From Halocaridina rubra (Eukaryota; Arthropoda; Malacostraca; Decapoda; Atyidae): 64,000 nucleotides of DNA. Below, piece after piece: positions 34,350 to 53,220 of this stretch (its first letter is position 1; every line of letters begins with the position of its first letter). A program made the translations under genes and the position numbers. The stretch spans positions 104,501 to 168,500 of the forward strand of contig JAXCGZ010005722.1 of the NCBI GenBank assembly GCA_037179515.1, written 5' to 3'. Under the pieces are notes generated by a model, which saw only the letters and a program-made list of their open reading frames with translations, was not told the DNA's origin and did not search any database.

Positions 34350-36250
34350 ACTGTACATCTCTTACCACTCCATCCATATACACATTAAATATCCATGGTG
34401 ACGTTGCAGAACCTTGATGTAAACCTACATTTACCTCAAACCAATCACTCTTAACATATCCAACTCTAATGAAAGCTCTACTATTCATGTAAAAATTCTT
34501 GACCACATCCAACAAACTTCTTATATCACACAATCTTAATACTCCACGTCTCTCTCTCTGCCCTGTCATATGCTCTCCAAGTCCCTAAGAGCCTAAAGTG
34601 TCCTTACCTTTTTCTAGAAACTTCTCAGACATCTGTCTAACCACACAAACTTGAACAACATGCCTGTGTCCTCTCTTGAAGCCACATTGTTCTTCCCTCC
34701 ATTCTCTCAGTTCTATTCCTCATTCTATCTATCAATGCTCTTCCATATACCTTATCAACAACACTCAACAAATAAATTCCTCTTAAAACTACTACATTTC
34801 TAATTATCTCTCTTCCCTTTATAAACTAGAACTACACATGCACTCCTAGATACAAGTGAGACCCTCCCTCTCCTGAAAAGAAAAAACATTCAACAACCAC
34901 ACCATTCATTCCACAATTGTCTCCTCACCTTTTGACAAGCATTCTACATGATACCCATATAACCCTGGTACTCTACTTGCTTCCATTAATATTGATGTAA
35001 TTTGTGCCTCCTCTCTTGTAATTTCTCTATCATTCTCCTCACCCATTACTGGCATTCTCCATGCGTCTCCTACATCCATAATCACTGCCTCACTATCATC
35101 TTCCAAATTTAGCATTTCCTTGAAATATCCCATCTCAGTCTCCCCTTATTTCATCCTCTGTCAGCTGCCAAGCTGTTCCTTTCACCCTTTCGTCCTTACC
35201 AGACTCACTTTTCCACACTCTTCACTTAAATTCAAAACATCTTTTTATTCCTTTCAAAATTTCAAGACAAGCATCTACTCCACCTCACTTCCATTTTTCT
35301 CATTGCCACTGTCACAATGCACTTTGCTAACCTCCTCTTTGCTCATACCACTCATATGCCTCAACATTTCCAGTCAGCTACCATACCTCATTTACATTTG
35401 TTTTCAGCCACTGGTGCAAACATCTCATCATGACACCTTTCACTACCCTAACTTTTCCTTCATCAGACACACTACTACTGCGAAATTCAGAACTTCCTGC
35501 TGAAAACACTTCCATTCCTTCCTCAACTTTCTTTTTCAATACATTCTACACATTCTTCCTCTTTCATATTCAGTTTGCTCACTTCAACACATCTCCTCCC
35601 TCCCATCTCCTATATCTCCTTTCTTTCACTCACTTTACCTTCCATTGAATAATGATCAGGTATTTCACCACTATCTCCTCTCATTTACATTTACATCCAG
35701 TGTACTCTTCCACTCACTTTCTTGTCCACCAATATCATTTACTCTGACCCATGTATATTTCTGCAGATCTTTCTCTTAAACACGGTTTTAGCAGTCACCA
35801 TCATCTCTCTCCATATACATTTCTAGCATTTTCACAACTTATTTCTTATTGGAGCACCATACTTCTCAATTATACCATCCAATAACTCATCTCGTGGTCT
35901 GGCATTTCTATCTCCCATCAACACCACATTTTTATTCTCTTGTCCCACTATCAGCATCATATGCACTCACAAATACCCAAAGCTCACATCCCAATCTCAT
36001 TTTTATCCATATAATCCTTGATGACACTTCCTTCCACTTAACCACACAAGTGTTTTATCTCCTTACACTCTGACAGGGTCACACCTCTTTCTTGCCCTCC
36101 ATCTAATCTAGATACCACACTTCCAAAATGCATCTCACTTTTCATTTTCAACTTCTGTTTCACTCAATACAAACACCCTTATCCTGCTCACAAACATGCT
36201 ACCAACCTTTTACCTTTTACTCTCACTCACGTCACAACTGTGCACATTCA
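34350..36250 (-). mobile_element. Decayed APE-type LINE, antisense copy
   Basis: On the minus strand: an endonuclease remnant near 35.9 kb (NVVLMGDRNAR), MGYFKEMLNLEDDSE with EENDREITREEAQ near 35.0-35.13 kb, and VNVGLHQGSATSPWIFNVYM with DGVVRDV near 34.35-34.43 kb. Same family as the sense copy before it and clearly diverged from it. Open frames on the + strand here (35120-36073) are artefacts of this antisense LINE. Confidence 0.72.
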
Positions 36251-36289
36251 AATGCAATTACTGTACAAGAATAATGCCTTGACTCACAG

Positions 36290-36545
36290 CAAAAGGAATA
36301 CAGATGGAGGATTCCCATCCCTTCACTCCACCCCATTTAGCTGACTTTCACAACATGGAGACAGTATTATCATCTCACTGCAAGAGGAATACAGATGGAG
36401 GATTCCCATCAACCCATTTAGTTGACTTTCAAGAGACACAGAGGTGGTATTATAAGAGGAAAACAAAGGGAGGATTTCCATCCCCTCATTCCACCCTATT
36501 TCGTTGATTTTCACGATAGAGGCTGTATTATTATCACCCAAACCA
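36290..36545. repeat. Short minisatellite, three degenerate units
   Basis: Units beginning AGAGGAATACAGATGGAGGA or a variant start near 36292, 36383 and 36451. The first spacing is 91 bases and the second about 69. Each unit continues CATCCC...CATTTAG(C/T)TGACTTTCA. Confidence 0.75.
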
Positions 36546-37889
36546 AGAGGAGGAATGATGAAAATGCAGAACAAGAGATAAAGGCTGCTCAATACCTCGT
36601 ATGGAAAGAATCTGCCCTATTCCAAAATGAAAAGGAGAAATTGTAGAGTACAAGATAGACAGAACAATCGAATTAGAAAACACACTTCAATTTACCCTCA
36701 AGCAAGAACTCCCAGATGGAAGTCTCTGGAAGACCATGGTAAAGAGTCTACAGCACAATCATCATCTTGGAGCTATGACTATACGTACCACACTGGCGTA
36801 ATGTCAGACATGACAGAGACTACCAAAGCTATATTCCCTGATCACTCCTCCTTGCTCCTTGGGGATAAACCAGTGCCCCTCGTCACACTGCATGGGTCAC
36901 ATATAGGGTAAACTGGCAAGGATCTGTCGTAAGGCCCAACCGCTGCAACTGGTTTATCCCCACTGCTTCATCTCATCATCCCTTTTGTAATGGGGGTGGC
37001 TGCATCAAATTGCACATCCGTACTTACTCCTTCCCTCACAGCTTGGCTCTTTAGGAGTAAAATGTAGCTGCAATCCCCACTCCCCTGCCACAATGACTGG
37101 GTAACCACATTGTAAGTGGGGGAAAGTTCCTCTGCCGTGGGACCCTACAGACGTAGCTGATTACCCCCATTGCTTCATTTCATGCAAACCTCCCTAGTGG
37201 ACAGCACTGAGTAGCTGTGGGAAAATCACTTGGGACTGCATCATCTATCCACAATCTCTTATCTACCCATCCTTATCTCCAACATTTTTTTTTTCCTCCA
37301 TTCCAAATATACCACGTGTATTAAGTGTTCTCTTCACTCAATCCATCAATCTTATTATTTTCTGCCTTACTCCATTTAAATCTGCTCTACTCACACTCTT
37401 TGCTAGTTGTTCCTCATTCATTTTGTCAATATGACCAAAGTACGTCGGCACTCGGTCAAGTCTCAGACTGCTTTCTTCCAATAACCATGCTCTTATCAAT
37501 CACCTCATCTTCAATATCCAGTGGCGACCCCAACCCACGAACACGCATGTGTTGGCCAAGCCACCACATGTTCCACTAGCCTGCTCTCAGTTCTGGATTG
37601 GTGCCCGCGCTATGTGGCTTGTTCATAGTTCTTGCTTTATTTTCCATTGTTTTACCTTTCATATAGCCCTTATTATGGCTCCTAAGAAAGTTAAAGGCAT
37701 TTGTGATATTGGGGGACTCTCCTTCCAAAAATTAAACCACCTCCTCCTCCACCATCCATGTATGCCAGGAACAATCATGCACAAAGGTAAATACAGTACT
37801 CTTTCTTACCTACACTATGTACTCTTTGCTACTGTATTTGTTATTAGTGGGAGAATTTAACAACTTCTTCCAAGTGTTGGACTTTGCTA
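36546..37889. other. Unclassified sequence, no gene supported
   Basis: Moderate GC content and short open frames without family signatures. It is probably old repeat material. The frame at 37677 (MAPKKVKGICDIGG) is too short to call. Confidence 0.4.
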
Positions 37890-38372
37890 TTTTATACTGG
37901 CTCTCTTTGCCGTAAGGTATCTTCCCTTAATCTTTTCTATCACTACTACTTCCATCGCTGCTCTGATGAGTTGGCGAGTTGCATCCCTCCCCCACTGCCT
38001 AGGCCGCGTAACACTCGCCAAGCGGCCTCATCTCACAGGTATTGTGTGGAGATTTGTAGCTCGCAGATTGGTCGGTGCAGCGACTGCTTCTTCCCATCTA
38101 CCTCCAGACTCTGGAACTCTCCTCCTAATTCTGTCTTTCCTACTTCTTATGACCTTTCATCCTTCAAAAAGCAGATCTATCGTCATCTCAGAGCCTAGTC
38201 CTCCATACCTCTGGGTACTCTGTATTTTGCTTTTTCTATCTGTCGTTTTCCTTTGTGTGACATTACCTCATCTCTGCCTTGTCCTTAACCTTTTTCTTTT
38301 CCTTCGTCTTGGTATTTACTCGTGCCTGGGCCTTTATTGATGAGGGCAATTTCTGCCTGTCCCGGTGTCACA
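37890..38372 (+). mobile_element. 3' end of a LINE (family C), 5' truncated
   Basis: Encodes the end of a non-LTR polyprotein: NLFYHYYFHRCSDELASCIP, SSHRYCVEICSSQIGRCSDC, SRLWNSPPNSVFPTSYDLSS and FKKQIYRHLRA with a stop at about 38198. A 3' tail follows, ending GGGCCTTTATTGATGAGGGC and CTGTCCCGGTGTCAC, and then a (CA)n and A run. The same protein segment is antisense at 46.6-47.2 kb. The tail is shared with SINE family B. Confidence 0.8.
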
Positions 38373-38389
38373 CACACACAAAAAAAAAA

Positions 38390-41300
38390 CTAGTGTATAC
38401 TGTATACCTGAATGTGTACATGTTTTACTTTAATAGAGTAGAATTCCTTTCTATTATTAATGTAATTTTCCTTTTACAGATGAAATACATTTAACCTGTA
38501 TTATATTTCATGTTTTTAGTGACTAAAAATTTTTTTAAATAAATATTTATTGTGACCAGGAAAGGATTAGTTGAATTTACATGATTTTCAAAGGGAAAAA
38601 TAAATCCCACCCAAGAACAGTTTTTGGAAACGGATTAAGTTCGTGGGTTGGGGTCACCACTGTATTCAGTTTCATCCTTTCTGCTCCATGCAATGCCGTA
38701 CATACAATCACTCCTGTACACAGCGTGCTCTTTGCATCCATTCCTAATTACCTATTTCTCATCATAGTTTTCACACCACCTCGATGTTTATAAGCTTCTT
38801 CAATCTGTAAGTGGTCTTTGCATCCACTCCACCAAGCATTATGATACTTGTAACTCTCCACTTCGTCTTGCCTTCAACCTGCCAGCATTAAGAATCCTTG
38901 CATATCTCATAAAATTTACTTTTATCCACATTCACTAATCATATACTCACACTCTTAAAAACTCCCATCTCCAAGTGCTATTATTTCCCCTCAAAATCCA
39001 CAACTAGGACAGCACTGTCATCAGCAAATGGCAATTGATTCACATTTCAGTTCCTTCCATTACTTTTCTTATTCTGGTTCTGAATATCTAGTCTCTAACC
39101 GCTTAGATAACTGAGTGACTTTCTCTCAAAGCACTCACAGAAAGAGTTTACAGGTTTGAGAAAGTTATGGAGAACTGATACATTAGCTGCAAACAAACTA
39201 TAAACAGAACTTTAAATCTCTGACATATAGAAATCAATTCTTATGCAGCAGATAAAATATTATTTTACCTAAGAGTAATGGTCAAACATATAACCCATGT
39301 TGCAGGCATATAGCCATACACATATTTACCTACTGTTGAGCAACGAAAATCGCTACAAAATACTAGAACACTATACACTGCTGTAAAAATAGAAAGATTC
39401 AGTCCTGTACTCACCTAACTGGCAGTGGTGAAAGGAGGAGCTGTAGTTTCCAGTGCGTAGTAAAGTTGTAAGGTCCTTTGCAGTGTAATGTGTTGAAAGG
39501 AGGTTTTCATTTCATCATTTCCATTTCCGTCATTTTCCTCTACCAGCCTTGCAAATGCCACACAAATTATACACATTTGGCAACTGCCATTTAAAATAAC
39601 TAAAAACGAATATTATCAATTTTTTATTTATAAACCAGAAAACACAGTATTAACATTAAAATTGGGTTATTATACCTTAATAATTACATTTATAAAAGTT
39701 ACATTTTTCATAATGAACAACATCTCGTGTATGTTTATGCATGTCTATGTATGCATTTATGTACATGTATATGCATGAGTGTATTTTTAGAACCAATCAT
39801 ACATATCTAATTCCATGTTTGTTACACTCAATAAATAAATATTTTAGTGTATGGTTGCAAGCTTACATGAAATTTACATACCGTAGCAAATATCAAATAC
39901 GTATGCATCAAAACATTGTATGCGATCAAATTCGAATGGTAAGGGCATGCCATAAATATAGTCAGTACAAGTTTAAATGGACATGTTTGGTTATCCAGGG
40001 CTAAGCATATGTAGCAAATCAAATTTTCCTATTCACATCTCATTGGCACAATTTTAAAGCTACTCTGAACCATCTACATCAGTAGCAGACCCTGAAAACC
40101 TATACAAGGGCTTGAATTAATGAATACCAATAATATTAAAAGAAAAGGTATTTTCATTTTAGTATAAATAACATATCTTAATCCTACAATAAAAAATTTA
40201 TTTTCCTTCTAATACGCCACTTGCATATATAGAATGCATTAACCCAAACTGTTCAAATATGACCGGTCATAGAAAGTTATTCTAAAACACTCTATACTTA
40301 AACTTATTTATCCCAATCTTTTTTTCTTTTTTACTCTCACTTAGAATGAGTAAATACACATACATACACATAAATACATGAATCATACACATTACATACT
40401 CCTATAAAGTATATGTAAAGGTGAGTGGGGGCAAGGGAGAAAGAGCACCCAAAGAGACGATCAGAAAACCCTAGCCAACAGGCACAGGTCCTTGCCAACA
40501 CATTTGAGCTAAGGTAGCACTCTATGGTGCATTCCTCCCAATGTAACCAAAATCTGTGGTGACAGATGGGACAGACATTATCCCATTAGAGCAGTACTCA
40601 CCTACTACAATTACGAAATTATGAAAATAACGGTAAATATTTTGTTTCCGGTTAGGACTTTTGCATCCAATTCTACTTAAATCTTATGTACATGAGTTGG
40701 TCAAAACGAGTTTGAGCCTAATCAGAAATGACCTAATCGCAGGACTAATTTAAACTCATAAGCGAGGTTCCTAAAAAGTAAAAGTTATGACAAAAAAAAA
40801 AAAAAAAAGACCCCTTCCTTGAAATATCTTTGTTAGTTTGCAGGCCTCTTTGGGCACCCGTGGGTGGGGATATACACATAAGACAACTGCCTATCTTGAT
40901 AAATTACAAGAATACAGGCAAAATATATATATTTGCATTTTTTTTTTCATTGCTTGACACTCCTCTTATAAGCTATAAAATGATGTGAATGAATGGAATG
41001 AGGGCCTGGAAGAGAAGAAACAGTCTGGCCCAAAGCCAGGCACTAGGATCATAAAGTAATCCACTAACCACAGGAAGAAAGTGTGATTAGACAGCAAAAA
41101 GTAGAATATGCTACTAGTGACTTTGGGAATATAGGGTATCACACTTGTCCCAAGAAAAGGGAGACTTGGATGAGGGAAATATGAGAGAAAGAAATGCCTC
41201 ATGACTTCTCTGAGAAGACTGCAACAACTCTAAATATCTGTTGGGTAATGTATTTCAATTATTCTGTCTTTATTTATACAACTGTATGAATGAAAACCAT

Positions 41301-42529
41301 TTACTGAGTCTCGTATTTCCAAGATCATTGGTGTCTAAAAGAAATAGGGATATGGGAGCAAGGGAATTCTACCTTTCATGAATTCATACTCTTGCTGCAA
41401 AACAAGATAAGGACTGAGTGGGAAAAGGTAAAGTCTCAATTCCAAAGATGTTTGCTACGGTCGTACATATCTAGCTAGCTTACGCAGGAAGAGACGTCAC
41501 AAAGAAAACAACAAGTAAAAATCTATCAAGTCTGTCGTTTTGGAAAACAAGTGAACTGCTAAACTACACTTCAAATTTCTGAAGTTACGATAACATATAC
41601 AAATAAAAAATACAAACCACAGTTCTTTCACACACATGAATGACATTCTGAAAAACTCAAAAAATGAGATACTCGTTATTAAGCAAATAAAATATGCTAG
41701 GGATAATATTACTGTAACACACAATGACCAAACGATAGTTTTCATTTTCTCTATCCACATCTACCGAAAGGTATAAACACGCTAGTAGGGAAAACAACAG
41801 AAAATACCTTATTAAACATAAATAAAAAAGTCATAAAAATTAGTCATACAATTATGTATATGAATAGAAAATGGAAATATTAACCAAAAAATCAAAATAT
41901 ATTTTTTTTTCTTTTGATATACAAATCAAAAGTCGGTTGTGCAATTTTGAAGAATCTGGATTTGTCAAAGATTCTAGCTTAGGTTTCAGGTTAGGCTGGT
42001 AAATTTGGCTACAAAATATTACCCCTGTTTCATCTTCATTCCTACCATAGCAAAAGACAAAAACTACTGCTCATATTAGGAAACCCGATTAAAATACTAC
42101 ATCACAGAAAAAAAAATCAAGATCTGATAAGGCTAAAAAAAAGGAGGTTAAAATTTTGTATATACTAAAAACCAATTCAGTTATAGTTAATATTTTCATG
42201 TCTTTCCTTATCTTCTCATCATATATGAAATCCTTTATATATCCACAAGTATAAAATTTCTATCTAACCTAACTTCTAGGGAGCAATTTTCTTTTGTTAC
42301 AATTCGTATATGCAAGACTAAGTTCAAGTAAGGACCAACTATAGCTGCTCCAAATGTTTTATAGTAGCCATTAGCAGGCTTCAGTCTTACCATCATCAAA
42401 GCCAAATTTGAAATATAACTTTCATTCAACCTAACCTAAATAAAAACCAAATCTTCAAAACATCCAAATAAAGAGCTAGAGAAAAAACTCCCCAACACAC
42501 CTAAGTCTCCCCAAAGCAATCAGTAAAGC
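38390..42529. other. Intergenic region and likely 3' untranslated region of Cdc42
   Basis: About 4.1 kb of AT-rich DNA. No coding exon is supported on either strand. The part adjoining 42530 must hold the Cdc42 3' untranslated region; a minus-strand AATAAA near 41273 is one possible end. A poly(A) run lies near 40790-40808. Confidence 0.45.
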
Positions 42530-49230
<6,701 letters not shown>

Positions 49231-49231
49231 T

Positions 49232-49298
<67 letters not shown>
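49232..49298. repeat. (AT)n microsatellite
   Basis: A 67-base AT tract. Confidence 0.97.
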
Positions 49299-49302
<4 letters not shown>

Positions 49303-49383
49303 TTCCGAATGAGTTACATTCCGAACAGCAGTTCGTATCCTAAATTTATTAGCAAGATGATATTTTGTATGTACAGTACTGAA

Positions 49384-49387
<4 letters not shown>

Positions 49388-49470
<83 letters not shown>
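49388..49470. repeat. (AT)n microsatellite
   Basis: An AT tract of about 83 bases, about 90 bases after the previous one. Confidence 0.97.
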
Positions 49471-49472
<2 letters not shown>

Positions 49473-49656
49473 TGTATAAGCATTCCTACATCATGTACAA
49501 TAGAAAAGTTGTGTTAGAACATAACACATTAGTTTTCTTATCCTAAAGACACATGAAGCAAGTTTGTAAGTTTCTTGAAACATTGGAAACATCCATAAAT
49601 TGTTACATAATAGTGGGAGACTGCATAGGCAATGCACTTTTCGTGTGTTCAAATGT

Positions 49657-49658
<2 letters not shown>

Positions 49659-49689
<31 letters not shown>

Positions 49690-49762
49690 TGATTACCTAA
49701 TTGTGTTTACGGGAAAGAGCCCAAAGCTCGTATCTTCGCGTGCGTGTGTGTGTGTGTGTGCA
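49659..49762 (-). mobile_element. CR1-like LINE 3' tail alone, between (GA)n and (GT)n
   Basis: At about 49687-49737 the plus strand reads GATTACCTAATTGTGTTTAC, GGGAAAGAGCCCAAAGCTCG and TATCTTCGCG, the reverse of the LINE tail at 23.42 and 24.27 kb. About 50 bases are present, with no coding part. (GA)n precedes it and a (GT)n of about 20 bases follows it. Confidence 0.75.
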
Positions 49763-50885
49763 AAAGAATATCCATTACACGAAAACTAAAGGTGGATACA
49801 CAATACTTTCAGGGCATATTTAGATGACCTTATCAAGTGAAGAAAAAATTACAATTCGAGAGTCCTTTATGAAGCATTTGAACGTGAAGTTTAATTCCCT
49901 ATAGAGGTCTCTTGGTAATCTGGTTTGGGAATCTTATTTCGTTTTAATCCTTTAAATGAGGCGATTTCAAAGATATATCAATGATATCTGGACATCACTG
50001 TCCTTTTGAAAAGTTTAATGGTACTGGTCTTCCAAAGTAAGGCAGATTCACGAATTTTCCATCAATGCAGACTACGTGTTTTGTACTCCAGCCTTACATC
50101 ACCCCATTTCATTGTACGACCTTTGTCTCTCTTGTGTGTGAATATTGCAGAGCTTTTATTTGGCATACCCCACTTGGCAAATTTGTGCTTCAATTATAGC
50201 GTTTAATGATTGGCTGGTTTGTCCCATATACCATAATAATGCTGTCTACATTAAGCAAAATTTTCAAAAGGATGTCAGAATCCTTGCAATATTTTTGAAG
50301 TCTAGAAAATATGGAACTAATAAACCAATCCTTGATATACACTAGTCATTAATGCCTTTTAATTCAATTGGTAAAAAACAGGCAATGTCTCCTTACTGAC
50401 TTTACAAAATAATTATTGATACTTATTTTCATACCAACTTCTAAAAGTTTTCTTATCTTTTGAAAGAAAGCATACAGTTCTGGACAAAGGTTTTAATACA
50501 AAACCTATGTTTTTCGAATACTAGCCAATGATGAGTTGATAACTGAAGGATTTCTAGCTATAAAATATTCATAAACATATAGTGACAAATTTTAAAAAGC
50601 TCTTAAAAACTATAAATAGCTCTATCCCTCCAAAAATCTTTATCAGCTTTACCACTAGTGTTAGATTAGCATTCAACAGTAAACTAGAGAACTTATCATT
50701 TCCATATGATAAGGGGGATGATTAGGTGATATTCACCTTTATGAGTTTTGTGGTGGTTACTCGCAGGGTGCCAAACCACTCTGCATTCATCACCCCTAAC
50801 ACAACCCAAACTTAGCATGTGTCAGTAACAGTGGCAGTTTTACTGAATATTTAAGAAATTTCCAAAAGAGTTTTTTTTTATTACG
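49763..50885. other. No gene seen
   Basis: AT-rich. The minus strand has short stretches vaguely like a reverse transcriptase, but no motif is certain, so nothing is called. Confidence 0.4.
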
Positions 50886-51113
50886 CGTGACACCGTTAGA
50901 GGCAAACAAAATTGCCCTCATCAAGCCCAGGATACCAATAAAACCAAAAACTATCAGAAAGAAAGCAAATAGAAATAGATACAGGGAGTGTTGTCAGATG
51001 TGTGGGGATAATACGCAATGTGTAATCAATACACCACTATATTCAGTGCAGATGCGGGCACAGGAAAAGAGCCATATCTGAAGGAAGACTTATCAACAGG
51101 CAGCTGGTCCATG
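50886..51113 (-). mobile_element. SINE family B, antisense copy with the alternative head
   Basis: Tail in reverse (GTGACACCG...CCCTCATCAAGCCCAGG), body (GTCAGATGTGTGGGGATAAT) and GAAGGAAGACTTATCAACAG as in other copies. It ends in GCAGCTGGTCCATGGGGCAA, a head different from the tRNA-like one at 18.2 and 63.9 kb. Confidence 0.7.
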
Positions 51114-51578
51114 GGGCAACCTACTATATACAGTGCAAATAGTAATTGAATATTATATATTTCCCCAATCTTTCACTTAGGTATTTCTCTAATGTACCAA
51201 TGGAAAATACAGAATCCACAAAGCTGTCATCAGCAGCAAGTAGCCATTGTAAGCCAGCAACAGGAGAGCTAATTAAGACAGTAAAGTATAAAGAAGTCCC
51301 AGGTTAGGGAGAGAAAATATTATACCATATTTCCAGCATGCTATAGAAAGCAACTAAAAGATCCCTCTATGTGTCTTATAAGCCACTAGAATTGATATCG
51401 TACATAGTGGGGGAGAGAATTTTTGCCCTCGTATTCCCTGTATATTGTAAGACCAGCTGGAACATACAGGGGAATATATAGCTGGCAACCCTGGAAGCTC
51501 TATCTTGATATGGACCAGCAAATAGAGGGGCATGAAAAACTTAACTTTTTCATATGTATTTATAGAAAGTTTTTAATA

Positions 51579-51858
51579 CAGAAGCTCCCCTACTTACGAA
51601 CACCTGAGTTATGAACATTCACAGATACGAACAAAAACTTATCCATTATGTACCCATGAATTATAGTATGTTTTACTGTAGGGCACTTTATTATTACATT
51701 GTTATTACTGTATCAAAATTCAATGATACTGTATACTTCATGTTTTATGTAGAAGTTAAGTGTCTTTAACCTAAGTACTGTACAGTACTACTTACAAACA
51801 ATTCTATTTACAAACACACTTCTGGAACCTAACTCGTTCATAAGTTGAGGAGTGCCTG
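51579..51858. mobile_element. MITE with CAG...CTG ends and TA target
   Basis: The 280-base element begins CAGAAGCTCCCCTACTTACG and ends, on the other strand, CAGGCACTCCTCAACTTATG. TA flanks both sides (51577-51578 and 51859-51860). CAG termini and a TA duplication fit a non-autonomous Tigger/pogo relative. No coding content. Confidence 0.75.
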
Positions 51859-51860
51859 TA

Positions 51861-53034
51861 CTTTTACAAACATAAAAAACCTATACAAAGAACACAGCAG
51901 AGGATCAAAAAGCAAAAAAAGGTATTATTGCATTATTACTTAGGTTAGGGTTACAACTGAAAGATGACTATTAGTTCTATTAATTCATAAGCCAATGAAG
52001 ATCCCGTCACGCCATATGCTACAAGATGTGTCAAATCTAAATATACAAGCGAATATTCAATATTTTATATTTTATCTGCAGAATAAAAAGATCATGTGTT
52101 TATCAAAATTTCTATTAATATACACTGAATAGATGACAGACGAAAACAGATGTAGTCCCACTGCTTGTGATATTAAAGTTCACATGCCATGGTGGGTTAG
52201 GATAAATTTAGTTGTAAGTGGATGTTGTTAAATACCTAGTGGTTAAGGCTTCTTTTTTTCCACTGGAAAAGTAGTACTGTATTTCAACTTACTTCCTAAC
52301 CAGAAACTATAAAAATGAAACTTTACCCCACTGTCTCAAAACCTATACTGATTTGCAATGGCTAAGCAGTCCTGTTATCTTATACAGGATATTGCATCAT
52401 TTATGATAAAAAAGAAAAAATAATATTACTGTTCTTAGCCAAAGGAAGTGAAACAACGCACAATATAAGCTGGTCTTTGGTTCTTATAAAGATAAGTAAC
52501 CCCCAGAACCCCATGTGATGTTAAACAACCCAATAATCTAGCCTACCCTAACCTTATCTAACCTACAACTTCATTGAAAAAGTCTTCCTCTCTCATGTTA
52601 ACTGCTTTTAAACATAAATAACCCTCGAACACCTATAGGTTACTCTTTTCTAAAAGATCCAAGTCTTTTTGGTGAAATTACACTAATTAAAAAGCACAAC
52701 TTCAAATCTGAGGATAATTTGGGGGGTTTCTGATTAACTTAAATATGCATAAATAAAGTAATTTTTGCAAAGACCACCAATTTTATCCTAAGCTTGACAA
52801 GTTGGCACGCTTCCCCTAATGACCCACCATCATAACATGCCTTCGTTTAACCCTGGTTGGCAATTGTAGATTTTCACTACTGAATGACATTGATCTTTAA
52901 CCTACTCTAGCTTTCTCTCGAACTGCATTATCTTGGAGTACGATGCCTGGAATATGTTCACCTAAACAGCTTTCACACACAGTTAGGAATATATCTTGTC
53001 AAGTTCATTCGTTTAGTTTTGTAAGTTCACCCCC
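51861..53034. other. No gene seen
   Basis: AT-rich intergenic DNA. A stretch near 52490-52560 (AACCCCATGTGATGTTAAAC) resembles 48205-48235 and may be an old dispersed repeat. Confidence 0.4.
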
Positions 53035-53220
53035 TGACGCATAGAGCACGCCCATGAGTGTCCCATGTGCAAGCTAGATGTCTCACGTGGCTCTCGGTCC
53101 TCTGAGACCATGCTCAAATGGCGGGGAACACTGCCATTGTTTAGGAGCCCCCACACCATAGGTTATGGTGTGCTTCCCCTTTTCTATATTTTCTATTGGT
53201 GATTGAATGCATGAGGCCAA
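53035..53220 (+). mobile_element. Partial copy of a candidate LTR
   Basis: Starts TGACGCATAGAGCACGCCCA and stays similar to 55472-55660 for about 190 bases before the two diverge. Unlike the second copy it lacks the TATA box and polyadenylation signal. Confidence 0.5.

Noticed and set aside
35120..36073. Plus-strand open frames rich in Ser, Thr, His and Phe
   Set aside because: They are complements of the antisense LINE at 34.35-36.25 kb; no family signature on the plus strand.
37677..37860. Short frame starting MAPKKVKG as a transposase N-terminus
   Set aside because: Only the first few residues suggest it; the rest has no helix-turn-helix or catalytic motif.
49800..50520. Faint reverse-transcriptase-like stretches on the minus strand
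   Set aside because: No catalytic motif or consistent frame could be read, so no element is called.
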